DNA from: Bradyrhizobium sp. CB3481 | Lineage (GTDB): Bacteria > Pseudomonadota > Alphaproteobacteria > Rhizobiales > Xanthobacteraceae | Length of the DNA: 64,000 nt | Direction of reading: 5' to 3' | NCBI RefSeq assembly: GCF_029714305.1 | Contig: NZ_CP121647.1 | Span: forward strand, 6,282,501 to 6,346,500 | Part shown: positions 25,801 through 34,899 of the stretch, piece by piece | How the letters are laid out: every line of letters starts with the position of its first letter | How positions within the stretch are numbered: the first letter of the stretch is position 1 | The notes under the pieces: model-generated | Told to the model about the DNA's origin: nothing | Database searches by the model: none | What the model saw: only the letters and a program-made list of their open reading frames with translations | Translations under genes and position numbers: made by a program

Positions 25801-25918
25801 GTCGTCCCTGCGAACGCAGGGACCCATAACCACAGAGCTTCGTTTGGAAGGACGGCGTCTGCCAAAGGCGCCACAAGAGAAATCACGCGGTATGGGTCCC
25901 TGCGTTCGCAGGGACGAC
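25801..25918. repeat. Palindromic repeat, GTCGTCCCTGCG family
   Basis: Outer arms GTCGTCCCTGCGAACGCAGG and CCTGCGTTCGCAGGGACGAC, with GACCCATA/TATGGGTC inside, form a 118-base palindrome whose ends are themselves hairpins. The centre (AGCTTCGTTTGGAAGGACGG) is unpaired. Only one copy is in this window. Confidence 0.8.
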
Positions 25919-25952
25919 GGGGTGAGGTGAACAAACAATGGGTAAAGAAAAC

Positions 25953-25982
25953 AAAAAGGCCCCCGTCGCCGGAGGCCTTTTC
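25953..25982 (-). terminator. Rho-independent terminator of the HU gene
   Basis: Stem AAAAGGCC-CCC with GGAGGCCTTTT (one mismatch) around loop GTCGCC. Read on the minus strand it ends in a run of T. It is about 35 bases past the HU stop and could also stop transcripts arriving from the SDR side. Confidence 0.75.
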
Positions 25983-26016
25983 GCTTTCGCTAGCCGCTTC
26001 AATAGCGGCGTTTTTC

Positions 26017-26316
26017 TTAGACCGCGTCCTTGGCGGCCTTGACCGGGCGGGCCCGGACGATCTTGCGGGCCGGCTTGGCCTTGAACATCATCTCCTCGCC
26101 CGTGAAGGGGTTGGTGCCCTTACGAGCCTTGGTCGCCGGCTTCTTGACCACGACGAACTTCGCGAAGCCAGGAACGAGGAACAGCCCGTTCTTCTTGAGC
26201 TCCTTGTGACCGACGTCAACGAGCGTGTCCATCACGTTCTTGACCTCTTTCTTCGACAGTTCGGTGGTGGTCGCGATCTTCTCGATCAGCTGCGACTTAG
26301 ACATTTGGGTGGCCAT
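26017..26316 (-). CDS. HU-family DNA-binding protein
   Basis: A 99-residue histone-like protein. The dimerisation half begins MSKSQLIEKIATTTELSKKEV. The DNA-binding arm contains KKPATKARKGTNPFTGEEM with the conserved Asn-Pro and the TGE block, followed by FKAKPARKIVRARPVK. It has a slightly extended basic C-terminal tail rich in Lys, Arg and Ala, rather than the Lys-rich long tails of actinobacterial HU. GGAG precedes ATG 26316. It bends and compacts DNA as a dimer. A strong intrinsic terminator follows, as expected for a highly expressed single gene. Confidence 0.95.
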   Translation of the reverse strand: MATQMSKSQLIEKIATTTELSKKEVKNVMDTLVDVGHKELKKNGLFLVPGFAKFVVVKKPATKARKGTNPFTGEEMMFKAKPARKIVRARPVKAAKDAV

Positions 26317-26744
26317 GGTTGCTCCATTGATTCTGGCACAGGGCGACGATATGGCGAAAAACGCCTAAAAAATAGGGCTTCCGACATTCTGCACAACTAT
26401 CTCGCTAGTCGAGTTGCAGTGATTCGTCCAATTTTTCCGGGTTTTTTTGGCACCCGAAGTCGTCTTACCCCTATTTTTATGGGGATTCAGCGCACCCCAC
26501 GTCCCATTTCCGGACAATCCCGGGCTGCCCTGCCGTCTGCGCCTCTATCGGAGCGAGCCGAAATCTGCCTTCCGGCGCGACAAAATGCGCAGATCGATCG
26601 GCCGGTCAGCACGTTGTTTTCGGAAGGATTTTCCGCCTTGCGCGTCGATTTGAAAATGACTCGCATTCCCGTTCCATCGTAACATCTAAGCTTAAGGCGG
26701 ACGCGTGAACGGTTCGCCATCAATATCGTGTTCGGAGACTTCGC
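26317..26744. other. AT-richer divergent intergenic region, no gene
   Basis: 428 bases between divergent HU and ABC-importer genes. The part near HU is clearly AT-richer than surrounding coding DNA, as expected of a strong HU promoter. A small imperfect inverted pair (CTGCACAACT / AGTTGCAG) and a weak CGGGT/ACCCG hairpin at about 26439-26458 occur, but neither is compelling. No ORF here is credible. Confidence 0.5.
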
Positions 26745-28361
26745 ATGGATTTGACGCGCCTTGAAATCAATCGCCGCACCGCGCTGCTGACCTCGGCGGC
26801 CATCGCGGCCAACGTGATCAATCCGATGCGGGCCTTCGCGCAGGAGACGCCGCGCAAGGGTGGCGTGTTCAACGTCCATTACGGCGCCGAGCAGCGCCAG
26901 CTCAACCCGAGCATCCAGGCCTCCACCGGCGTCTACATCATCGGCGGCAAAATTCAGGAGAACCTCGTCGATCTCGATGCCAGCGGCCAGCCGGTCGGCG
27001 TGCTCGCCGAAAGCTGGGAAGCGACACCGGACGGCAAGACCGTGACCTTCAAGCTGCGCCAGGGCGTCACCTGGCACGACGGCAAGCCGTTCACTTCGGC
27101 CGACGTCGAATTCACCGCCATGAATATGTGGAAGAAGATCCTCAACTACGGATCGACGCTGCAGCTCTTCCTCACCGCGGTCGAGACGCCGGACGCGCAC
27201 ACCGCAATCTTCAAATATGAACGGCCGATGCCGCTGAACCTCTTGCTGCGCGCCCTGCCCGACCTCGGCTATGTCTCGGCCAAGCATCTCTATGAGAGCG
27301 GCGATATCCGCCAGAACTCGACCAACCTTGCGCCTGTCGGCACCGGCCCGTTCAAGTTCGTCAAATATGAGCGCGGGCAATACATCATCGCCGACCGCAA
27401 CGAAAACTACTGGCGGCCGAACGCGCCCTATCTCGACCGCATCGTCTGGAAGGTGATCACCGACCGCGCCGCGGCAGCGGCGCAGATGGAAGCCGGCGAA
27501 CTGCACTATTCGCCGTTCTCCGGCCTGACGCTCTCCGACCTCGCGCGTCTCGGCAAGGACAAGCGCTTCATCGTCTCGACCAAGGGCAATGAAGGCAACG
27601 CGCGGACCAACACGCTGGAATTCAACTTCCGCCGCAAGGAACTGTCCGACATCAAGGTACGCCGCGCCATCGCGCATGCGATCAACGTGCCGTTCTTCAT
27701 CGAGAATTTCCTCGGCGATTTCGCCAAGCTCGGCACCGGGCCGATCCCTTCGACCTCGACCGACTTCTATCCTGGCGCGGACACGCCGCAATATCCCTAT
27801 GACAAGGCCAAGGCGGCCGCGCTGCTCGACGAAGCCGGCTTCAAGGCGGCGCGCGGCGGCACGCGCTTTTCGCTAAAACTGTTGCCGGCGCCCTGGGGCG
27901 AGGACATCTCGCTGTGGTCGACCTTCATCCAGCAATCGCTTGGCGAGATCGGCATTCCCGTCGAGATCGTCCGTAACGATGGCGGCGGCTTCCTCAAGCA
28001 GGTCTATGACGAGCACGCCTTCGACATCGCGACCGGCTGGCATCAATACCGCAACGACCCAGCCGTCTCGACCACGGTGTGGTATCGCTCAGGCCAGCCC
28101 AAGGGCGCGCCCTGGACCAACCAGTGGGGCTGGGAAGACAAGAACGTCGACAAGACCATCGACGATGCCGCGACCGAGGTCGATCCGGCCAAGCGCAAGG
28201 CGCTGTACGCCCAGTTCGTCAAGGAGGTGAACACGGAGCTGCCGGTCTGGATGCCGATCGAGCAGATTTTCCTCACCACGATCACGGCCAAGGCGCGTAA
28301 CCACTCCAATACCCCGCGCTGGGGCTCGACGAGCTGGCATGATCTTTGGCTTTCGGCTTAA
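26745..28361 (+). CDS. ABC transporter substrate-binding protein, peptide/opine family (SBP_bac_5)
   Basis: A 538-residue periplasmic binding protein for a Dpp/Opp-type importer. The N terminus has consecutive arginines in INRRTALLTSAA before a hydrophobic core and an AFAQE cleavage region, which looks like a Tat-type export signal. The mature region begins KGGVFNVHYGAEQRQLNPS, with the family motif LAESWEATPDGKTVTFKLRQGVTWHDGKPF around residue 85-115. GGAG lies 9 bases before the ATG. The permease and ATPase genes follow directly on the same strand, making a four-gene operon. Ligands may be peptides, opines, glycosides or other small solutes. Confidence 0.92.
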   Translation: MDLTRLEINRRTALLTSAAIAANVINPMRAFAQETPRKGGVFNVHYGAEQRQLNPSIQASTGVYIIGGKIQENLVDLDASGQPVGVLAESWEATPDGKTVTFKLRQGVTWHDGKPFTSADVEFTAMNMWKKILNYGSTLQLFLTAVETPDAHTAIFKYERPMPLNLLLRALPDLGYVSAKHLYESGDIRQNSTNLAPVGTGPFKFVKYERGQYIIADRNENYWRPNAPYLDRIVWKVITDRAAAAAQMEAGELHYSPFSGLTLSDLARLGKDKRFIVSTKGNEGNARTNTLEFNFRRKELSDIKVRRAIAHAINVPFFIENFLGDFAKLGTGPIPSTSTDFYPGADTPQYPYDKAKAAALLDEAGFKAARGGTRFSLKLLPAPWGEDISLWSTFIQQSLGEIGIPVEIVRNDGGGFLKQVYDEHAFDIATGWHQYRNDPAVSTTVWYRSGQPKGAPWTNQWGWEDKNVDKTIDDAATEVDPAKRKALYAQFVKEVNTELPVWMPIEQIFLTTITAKARNHSNTPRWGSTSWHDLWLSA

Positions 28362-28385
28362 GCCGATATCCGCCAAGATAGGTCT

Positions 28386-29363
28386 ATGCGCATCTTGACC
28401 CTTGCGGGGCGGCGGCTTGCCGCCTCGATCCCGACCCTTGTCCTGATCCTGATCGGTGTGTTTCTGCTGCTGCAGTTCGCGCCGGGCGATACCGTCGACG
28501 CCATGATGGCGCAGATGGGCGGTGGCGATGCCGCGACCGCCAAGGCGCTCCGCCAATTCTATGGGCTCGATCTCTCGATCCCAGCGCAGCTCGGCAACTA
28601 TCTGTGGCGGCTGGTGCGGCTCGATCTCGGCTTCTCCTCGATCTATGGCAAGCCGGTGGCCTCGGTCATTCTGGAACGGCTGCCGCCGACCATCCTCCTG
28701 ATGACGGCCTCGCTGTCGTTTGCGTTCTTCTTTGGCCTCGTCTTCGGCGTGATCGCCGCCCGCGGCGTCAACCGCTGGCCGGATACGCTGATCTCCACCC
28801 TCGGCCTGATCTTCTACGCGACGCCCTCGTTCTGGTTCGGCCTGATGGCGATCGTGGTATTTTCCGTTTACCTGCAGTGGCTGCCGCCCGGCGGTTTCGA
28901 GGATATCGGTGCGGTACAGACGGGCATCTGGCGCGTGCTGGATATTGCAAGCCATCTGGTGCTGCCGACGCTGACGCTCGGGCTGATCTTCCTGGCGATC
29001 TACCTGCGCATCATGCGCGCCTCCATGCTCGAGGTGTTGAACCTCGATTATGTACGCACCGCCCGCGCCAAGGGTCTCGACGAGACGCGGGTGGTGACGC
29101 GGCACGTGCTGCGCAACGCCCTGCTCCCGATGGTGACGCTGATCGGGCTGCAGGCCGGCACCATGCTCGGCGGATCGGTGGTGGTCGAAAGCGTGTTCTC
29201 GCTGCCGGGGCTCGGACGGCTCGCCTATGAATCGGTAGTGCAGCGCGACCTCAATACGCTGCTCGGCATCGTCTTCGTCTCGGCGCTGCTCGTCATCACC
29301 GTGAACTTCGTCGTCGACCTCATCTATGCGCGGCTCGATCCGCGTATCACGGCGGAGGGCTAG
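28386..29363 (+). CDS. ABC transporter permease, DppB-type
   Basis: A 325-residue inner-membrane protein with six predicted helices. The permease loop that contacts the ATPase reads NYLDYVRTARAKGLDET-like (residues ~218-235: LNLDYVRTARAKGLDETRVV), and the following GGSVVVESVFSLPGLGRL motif is the DppB signature. The N-terminal RILTLAGRRLAASIPTL segment is typical. It starts 24 bases after the binding-protein stop and is followed 4 bases later by the second permease. Confidence 0.92.
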   Translation: MRILTLAGRRLAASIPTLVLILIGVFLLLQFAPGDTVDAMMAQMGGGDAATAKALRQFYGLDLSIPAQLGNYLWRLVRLDLGFSSIYGKPVASVILERLPPTILLMTASLSFAFFFGLVFGVIAARGVNRWPDTLISTLGLIFYATPSFWFGLMAIVVFSVYLQWLPPGGFEDIGAVQTGIWRVLDIASHLVLPTLTLGLIFLAIYLRIMRASMLEVLNLDYVRTARAKGLDETRVVTRHVLRNALLPMVTLIGLQAGTMLGGSVVVESVFSLPGLGRLAYESVVQRDLNTLLGIVFVSALLVITVNFVVDLIYARLDPRITAEG

Positions 29364-29367
29364 CGCC

Positions 29368-30198
29368 ATGGATGCGGTCAAACGCTATTTCCGAAGCCCC
29401 GCCGCAGTCGCGGGCCTGATCCTGCTTCTGATCGTAATCGGGATGGCTATCTCGGCCGGCTGGCTCTACCCGCGCGATCCGTTGGCGCTCGCCGGCCGTC
29501 CCCTGGTCTGGCCGTTCTCCAATCCGCGCTTCCTGCTCGGCACCGATAATTCGGGGCGCGATATCGCCGCCCAGATTTTCTACGGCGCACGGATCTCGCT
29601 CTTGATCGGCGGCGTCGCCACCGCGATTGCGATCCTGATCGGCATCCTCGTCGGCGCCTTCGCCGGCTATTACGGCGGCTGGGTCGATAACGTCCTGATG
29701 CGGATCACCGAGGCGTTCCAGACGCTGCCGAACTTCGTTTTGCTCTTGGTGCTGGTCGCCGTATTCGGCTCGACGCTGACCACCGTCACCATAGCTGTCG
29801 GCGTGGTGTCGTGGCCGGCGCCGGCGCGGCTGACCCGCGCCGAGTTTCTTTCGTTGCGCAACCGCGAATTCGTCCAGGCCGGCCGGACGCTCGGCATGAA
29901 GAACATCCAGCTGATCTTCGGCGAGATCCTGCCCAATGCGCTGCCGCCGGTCATTGTCTATGCCAGCGTGGTGATGGCGGTCGCGATCCTGCTTGAGAGC
30001 GCGCTCGCCTTCCTGCGGCTGTCCGATCCCAACGTGGCGTCGTGGGGCAATCTGATCGGCCTCGGGCGCGATGTGCTCCGCGTGCAGTGGTATGTCTCGG
30101 CGATCCCGGGGATTGCGATCCTCGTTACCGTGCTTGCAGTTTCGCTGGTCGGCCAGGGCCTCAACGACGCGCTCAATCCGAGGCTGAAGGGCCGATGA
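29368..30198 (+). CDS. ABC transporter permease, DppC-type
   Basis: A 276-residue inner-membrane protein. The ATG at 29368 gives [11 protein letters not shown] before the first helix; an upstream in-frame ATG would overlap the DppB-type gene by 38 bases. DppC features are [22 protein letters not shown] near residue 55 and the coupling-loop motif [13 protein letters not shown] near 175. About six helices. It partners the DppB-type permease to form the channel. The last codons overlap the ATPase start by 4 bases. Confidence 0.92.
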   Translation: MDAVKRYFRSPAAVAGLILLLIVIGMAISAGWLYPRDPLALAGRPLVWPFSNPRFLLGTDNSGRDIAAQIFYGARISLLIGGVATAIAILIGILVGAFAGYYGGWVDNVLMRITEAFQTLPNFVLLLVLVAVFGSTLTTVTIAVGVVSWPAPARLTRAEFLSLRNREFVQAGRTLGMKNIQLIFGEILPNALPPVIVYASVVMAVAILLESALAFLRLSDPNVASWGNLIGLGRDVLRVQWYVSAIPGIAILVTVLAVSLVGQGLNDALNPRLKGR

Positions 30199-31829
30199 GC
30201 GAGCACGAAACCATACTGTCGCTCGACCGCCTGAGCGTGCGCCTGCCCGCCGGCGCCGACCGGACGCATGCGCTCCGGGAGGTGTCACTCGACATCGCCT
30301 CGAACGAAATCCTCTGCGTGGTCGGCGAGTCCGGTTCGGGCAAGTCGATGATGGCGAATGCCGTGATGCGGCTGTTGCCGAATGACGTGACGATCGATGA
30401 CGGCCACGCGATCTTCGAGGGCCGCGATCTCTGCACGATTTCCGACGCCGATATGCGCGAGGTGCGCGGCGACGGCATCGCAATGATCTTCCAGGAGCCG
30501 ATGACGGCGCTCAATCCGCTCCGCACCATCGGCGACCAGATCGCCGAGATGTTTTCGATCCACACCGATCTGTCGAAGGCGGAAATCAATACACGGGTGC
30601 TGGCGCTGCTGACGGATGTCCGCATTCCCGATCCCAAGTCGGCGGCAAAGGCCTATCCGCACGAGCTGTCCGGCGGCCAGCGGCAGCGTGCCATGATCGC
30701 GATGGCGCTGGCGCTCGACCCCAAGCTTTTGATCGCCGACGAGCCGACCACCGCGCTCGACGTCACCACGCAGGCGCAGATCCTAAAACTGATCCGCGAC
30801 CTGCAGCAGCGCCGCAAAACGGCGGTGATGTTCATCACCCATGATTTCGGCGTGGTCGCCGAGATCGCCGACCGCGTGGTGGTGATGCAGCACGGCATCA
30901 TCGTCGAACAGGGCACAGCGACGGAGGTGCTGCATCATCCGCAGCATGCCTATACTAAACAGCTCATCGCTGCCGTGCCGCCGCTGAAGGCGCCGCCGCC
31001 GCGGGCACTTGCCACCGACAACATTCTAACGATTACCGATGTCTCCAAGACCTATCGCACCGGCGGCTTTCTCGGCCGCGGCGCGCGGGTGACGGCGGCG
31101 GTGAAAAACGTATCGCTCGCCCTGCCGCGCGGGGCGACCCTCGGCATTGTCGGCGAATCCGGATCCGGCAAATCGACGCTGGCGCGCTGCATCGTGCGAC
31201 TAATCGACCCCGATAGCGGCTCGATCGTGCTCGACGGCGACGACTGGGCAAAACTGTCACGCGAAGAAGTTCGCCGCGAGACGCGCCATATCCAGATGGT
31301 GTTCCAGGACCCCTTTGCCTCGCTCAATCCACGACGCAAGGCAGCGGAATTGGTGGCACAGGGCCCAATCGTGCACGGCACGCCGCGGGCCGAGGCGATC
31401 GCGCATGCCAGAGAACTGTTTGCGTTGGTCGGGCTCGACCCTGCGGCCGGCGACCGCTATCCGCACGAATTCTCCGGCGGCCAGCGCCAGCGCATCGGAC
31501 TTGCTCGCGCGCTGGCGCTGAAGCCCGACGTGCTGGTGGCCGACGAGCCGGTCTCCGCACTCGACGTCTCCGTGCAGGCGCAGGTGCTGAAGCTGCTCGC
31601 AGAGCTGCGTCAGCGGCTCGGGCTTTCCATCATCTTCATCACCCACGATCTGCGCGTCGCCGCGCAAATCTGCGACCTCGTTGCCGTCATGAAGGACGGC
31701 GAAGTGGTCGAGCACGGACGCGCGGCAGACGTATTCGGCAATCCGCAGCATCCCTATACACAGGCGCTGCTCGACTCGATTCCGGGCGGGGAGTTTGCGA
31801 GAGAGCACGCGACGGAGGCGGTGGTATAG
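30195..31829 (+). CDS. Dipeptide-type ABC ATPase, fused DppD-DppF
   Basis: A 544-residue protein with two complete ABC nucleotide-binding domains. Walker A GESGSGKS occurs near residue 44 and again near 320. Signature motifs are ELSGGQRQR in the first half and FSGGQRQR in the second. Walker B blocks [13 protein letters not shown] and [13 protein letters not shown] are present, and both halves have the [16 protein letters not shown] stretch. The usual two separate subunits of peptide importers are therefore on one chain. The ATG overlaps the DppC stop (ATGA), so translation is coupled. The C-terminal linker HPYTQALL is typical of oligopeptide ATPases. Confidence 0.93.
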   Translation: MSEHETILSLDRLSVRLPAGADRTHALREVSLDIASNEILCVVGESGSGKSMMANAVMRLLPNDVTIDDGHAIFEGRDLCTISDADMREVRGDGIAMIFQEPMTALNPLRTIGDQIAEMFSIHTDLSKAEINTRVLALLTDVRIPDPKSAAKAYPHELSGGQRQRAMIAMALALDPKLLIADEPTTALDVTTQAQILKLIRDLQQRRKTAVMFITHDFGVVAEIADRVVVMQHGIIVEQGTATEVLHHPQHAYTKQLIAAVPPLKAPPPRALATDNILTITDVSKTYRTGGFLGRGARVTAAVKNVSLALPRGATLGIVGESGSGKSTLARCIVRLIDPDSGSIVLDGDDWAKLSREEVRRETRHIQMVFQDPFASLNPRRKAAELVAQGPIVHGTPRAEAIAHARELFALVGLDPAAGDRYPHEFSGGQRQRIGLARALALKPDVLVADEPVSALDVSVQAQVLKLLAELRQRLGLSIIFITHDLRVAAQICDLVAVMKDGEVVEHGRAADVFGNPQHPYTQALLDSIPGGEFAREHATEAVV

Positions 31830-31830
31830 C

Positions 31831-31961
31831 TCCCTCTCCCCGCTCTTCTGCGGGGAGAGGGTTGGGGTGAGGGGCTGCGTCCGCATACTCCAATGTTAGC
31901 TGGATTCGCGGAGAGAGCCCCTAACCCCGACCCTCTCCCCGTGAAGAACGGGGAGAGGGAG
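31831..31961. repeat. Palindromic repeat, CCCTCTCCCCG family
   Basis: Left: CCCTCTCCCCG, short loop, CGGGGAGAGGG then TTGGGGTGAGGGGC. Right: GCCCCTAACCCCGACCCTCT then CCCCG, loop, CGGGGAGAGGGA. This is a hairpin-within-palindrome layout of about 130 bases. It fills the gap between the convergent ABC ATPase and oxidase genes and may terminate both. Confidence 0.8.
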
Positions 31962-31972
31962 AACCAAAAGCA

Positions 31973-33334
31973 TCAGCGGCGCGACGCGAGGAAATATTCC
32001 GCCCATCGCAATAGCTCGAAGCGGTCGCCTCCAACCGGCTCCTGCGCATCGCGATACCGGTAGAGCACCAGCATCCAGGGCGCGATCTTGCGTAGCAGGC
32101 CATGCGCCACATAGGTCACCGGCTCCGTGAACGGCAGCGCCAGCTCGCTCTCCGGCGCGCCCTGGACAGCCCTGGCCAATTCGCGGCCGAGCGGCATCGT
32201 CAGCGCGACGGCGCGGCCGTTGCAGCCGGTCCAGCCATAGGCATTCGGTCCCAGACGATGGATGCGCGGCAGAAAATCCGCCGTCATGCCGACATAACCG
32301 TTCCAGACATAATCGAACGAGACCTCGCCGATTTGCGGCCACAGCCGCTGCAACCGCGCGGTGACGCGCGCCTTGATACGCTCGACCTTGTTGCCGGGGC
32401 CGAGCACCGCGCCGCCGGTGACGAGACGATTTCTCGCGTCGTAGCGCGCGAAATAGAGTTCGCCATGGGTATCCGACATCGCCTGCCGTCCCGGGATGAT
32501 GGTCTTGCGGACGTTGTCGGATAAAGGCTGCGTCGACATTTGCCACGACAGTACCGGCATCACCTCGCGCGCAATCTCAGGCACCAGCGATTTCGAGAAC
32601 TCGCCGCTATAGGCATTGGTCGCCATCACCAGCGCGCGGCCGGAAATCTCGCCCTTGGCGGTCTTCACCACCCACCGGTCGCCACGGCGCTCGAAACTCT
32701 CCGCGGGCGAGCGCGCGTAGATGCGCGCGCCGAGATCGAGCACGGTGCGCGCGAGACCGCGCGCCAGCGCCAGCGGATTGATGTGGCCGCCGGTCTTGTT
32801 CCAGAAGCCGCCGTACCATGCATCGGAGCCGAGCATGTCACGCGTCTGCTCGCGCGACAAAAGCTCCACCGGCGCGCCGAATTTCGACCATTGCCGCACG
32901 CGGCGTTCCGCGATCTTGATGCGGCCGGGCGAATGCACCGGCTGCACCCAGCCGGCCTGCTCGCCCTCTGCTTCGATGTTGTAGCGGCGTATCACGTCAA
33001 AGAGATAGGAAGCGCTGTCACGCAGCATGCCGACAAAGCGTTCTCCGGCCTCGCCGTGCCTGGCAACGATATCCTCCGGATCAGGCCGCGACAGCGTCGG
33101 AATCACCTGGCCATTGTTGCGGCCCGACGCGCCCCACCCGGGTTCAGCGGCCTCGACGATCGCAACATCGACGCCGGCCTCGCGCAGATGCAGCGCGGTG
33201 GAAAGGCCGGTGAAACCACCGCCGATCACGATCACATCCGCCTGCTGCGTGCCGATCAGTTCGGACAATTCGGGCCCCGATGGCGTCACGGCCGCCCATA
33301 GTGAATCGGGCCAGCGGACGTTACTCGTATTCAT
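31973..33334 (-). CDS. FAD-dependent amine/amino-acid oxidase (DAO family, PuuB-like)
   Basis: A 453-residue flavoprotein with the FAD motif VIVIGGGFTGLSTALHLREA near residue 32 and ASGRNNGQVIP, the DAO-family loop found in gamma-glutamylputrescine oxidase relatives. A C-terminal YGWTGCNGRAVALTMPLG flavin-binding block follows. It should oxidise a primary or secondary amine or a D-amino acid, releasing peroxide or passing electrons to the chain. ATG 33334 is preferred to 33343 on spacing; either is possible. Convergent with the ABC importer and divergent from the VOC/TetR pair. A link to the imported solute is only a guess. Confidence 0.85.
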   Translation of the reverse strand: MNTSNVRWPDSLWAAVTPSGPELSELIGTQQADVIVIGGGFTGLSTALHLREAGVDVAIVEAAEPGWGASGRNNGQVIPTLSRPDPEDIVARHGEAGERFVGMLRDSASYLFDVIRRYNIEAEGEQAGWVQPVHSPGRIKIAERRVRQWSKFGAPVELLSREQTRDMLGSDAWYGGFWNKTGGHINPLALARGLARTVLDLGARIYARSPAESFERRGDRWVVKTAKGEISGRALVMATNAYSGEFSKSLVPEIAREVMPVLSWQMSTQPLSDNVRKTIIPGRQAMSDTHGELYFARYDARNRLVTGGAVLGPGNKVERIKARVTARLQRLWPQIGEVSFDYVWNGYVGMTADFLPRIHRLGPNAYGWTGCNGRAVALTMPLGRELARAVQGAPESELALPFTEPVTYVAHGLLRKIAPWMLVLYRYRDAQEPVGGDRFELLRWAEYFLASRR

Positions 33335-33374
33335 CGGCATCATTCCTTGCAGGCAGCTGGTCGTTCTGCTTAGC

Positions 33375-33386
33375 TTAGCCGGCTAA
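33375..33386. promoter_or_regulatory. Short palindrome in a divergent promoter region
   Basis: TTAGCCGGCTAA is a perfect 12-base palindrome midway between the divergent oxidase and VOC genes, 23 bases before the VOC start. It could be a regulator site, for example for the TetR protein encoded next door. It is short enough to be chance. Confidence 0.3.
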
Positions 33387-33408
33387 TCAGCTCCAGGGAA
33401 ACAAGAGA

Positions 33409-34260
33409 GTGGCACTGAAAAACGTCATCGGAATCGATCACGCCGTGGTCATGGTGAAGGACCTCGACAAGGCTGCCGAAAACTACAAGCGGCTCGGCTT
33501 CACCGTATCGCCGCGCGGCACCCACAGCGCGCATATGGGATCGGGCAACTACACCATCATGTTCGATCCTGATTACATGGAATTGCTCGGTGTTCTCAAT
33601 CCGACGGAGCATAATGCTCCGGCGCGGGCCTATCTGGAAAAGAACGGCGAAGGCATTGAGCGCATCGCGTTCACCGCGGTGGACTCCGCCGATGGCGCCG
33701 AAGAAATTCGCGCGCGCGGCTATGCGCCGGTCGGCCCGACCGATTTCGAGCGGCCGGTGACGATGCCCGACGGCAGGGTGTCGGCGGCGAAATTCCGCAC
33801 CTTCCAGTGGCCGACGGCGGAAGCGCCCGGCGGCGTGCGCATCTTCGCCTGCCAGCACAAGACGCGCGAGACGGTGTGGATTCCCGAACTGATGAAGCAC
33901 GCCAATGGCGCCAAGCGATTGAAGCAGGTGCTGATGGTCGCGCCTGAGCCTGCCAAGGAAGCCGCGCACCTGGCCAAGATGATCGACCGCGAAACGCGCG
34001 ATGAGGCGGACGGCGCCGTCGCGGTGCCCTCCGGCGGCGACCGCGCGGATTTCGTATTCCTGACCAAGGATCAGCTCGCCAAGCGCTATCCCGGCGTATC
34101 GCTCGCCGGCCTGCCCGAGCGCGGCGGCGCGGGGCTCGTGATCGCGGCCGACGTCGCCGCGGCGGAGAAGGCGCTGGGCGCTGTCGGCGTCAAGAGCGCG
34201 GGCGGCGTTGTGGTGCCGCCGGCCAAAGGCAACGGCACGATGCTGGCGTTCGTGGCCTAG
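33409..34260 (+). CDS. VOC-superfamily (glyoxalase-like) protein
   Basis: A 283-residue protein starting at a GTG. The N terminus GIDHAVVMVKDLDKAAENYKRLGFTV is the first beta-alpha-beta unit of the vicinal-oxygen-chelate fold, with a metal-ligand-like His in the first strand. It resembles the Glyoxalase_3-type group with one long VOC unit and a second degenerate one from about residue 160. Enzymes of this fold include dioxygenases, isomerases and resistance proteins. The TetR gene follows after 27 bases and is probably co-transcribed. Reaction unknown. Confidence 0.8.
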   Translation: MALKNVIGIDHAVVMVKDLDKAAENYKRLGFTVSPRGTHSAHMGSGNYTIMFDPDYMELLGVLNPTEHNAPARAYLEKNGEGIERIAFTAVDSADGAEEIRARGYAPVGPTDFERPVTMPDGRVSAAKFRTFQWPTAEAPGGVRIFACQHKTRETVWIPELMKHANGAKRLKQVLMVAPEPAKEAAHLAKMIDRETRDEADGAVAVPSGGDRADFVFLTKDQLAKRYPGVSLAGLPERGGAGLVIAADVAAAEKALGAVGVKSAGGVVVPPAKGNGTMLAFVA

Positions 34261-34287
34261 GTAGCCGGCAGCGCCGGGATAACAGGA

Positions 34288-34899
34288 ATGGCGAAGGGCA
34301 CGATCGAGGCAGATGGCGATACAGCGGCGAGCCGCCGTGGTCGCCCCCGCTCCCTTGAGACCACCAACGCCATTCTGCAAAGCGCCTACACGCTGATGGC
34401 GGAGACGGGGCTTGCCGCCACCAGCATCGACGCGGTGGCGCGGCATTCCAACGTCTCCAAAATGACCATCTACAAATGGTGGCCGTCGCGCGAAGCGCTG
34501 CTGATCGACGCGTTCCTGTATCATGCGTCGCTCATGCTGCCGCTGCCGACATCGGGCACAGCGGCAGAGCGCCTCCGAAGTCATGCCGCGGCGTACGCAA
34601 AAGCACTGCGGGGTGAATTCGGCAAGGTGCAGCTCGCGGTGATCTCCGAATGCATCTCGAACACCGGATCCGCCGAGATCTTCTACGATCGCTATCTCAG
34701 GTATCGACGGACCGCGCTGGTCGAGTTGATCGCCGCCGGCCAGCAAGACGGCAGCGTCGGCGCGGCCGGGACGCCGGAGGACCTCTACGATGCGATCTAC
34801 GGCAGCCTGTTCTACCGCTACATCTTCGGGATCAAGCCGATCTCGCCGGCTCAGGCCCGCAACCTCGTCGACACCCTCTTGATGATCAGGAGCCGCTGA
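34288..34899 (+). CDS. TetR/AcrR-family transcriptional regulator
   Basis: A 203-residue repressor-type protein. The N-terminal helix-turn-helix spans about residues 20-65: GRPRSLETTNAILQSAYTLM, then the recognition part SIDAVARHSNVSKMTIYKWW. The C-terminal helices form the ligand-binding and dimer region with a C-terminal-domain pattern LYDAIYGSLFYRYIFG. It lies behind the VOC gene on one strand, and its last 14 bases overlap the end of the convergent desaturase gene. A long palindrome at 36913 upstream of the MetX-like gene is a possible site for it. The ribosome site is weak (CAGGA directly before ATG). Confidence 0.9.
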   Translation: MAKGTIEADGDTAASRRGRPRSLETTNAILQSAYTLMAETGLAATSIDAVARHSNVSKMTIYKWWPSREALLIDAFLYHASLMLPLPTSGTAAERLRSHAAAYAKALRGEFGKVQLAVISECISNTGSAEIFYDRYLRYRRTALVELIAAGQQDGSVGAAGTPEDLYDAIYGSLFYRYIFGIKPISPAQARNLVDTLLMIRSR

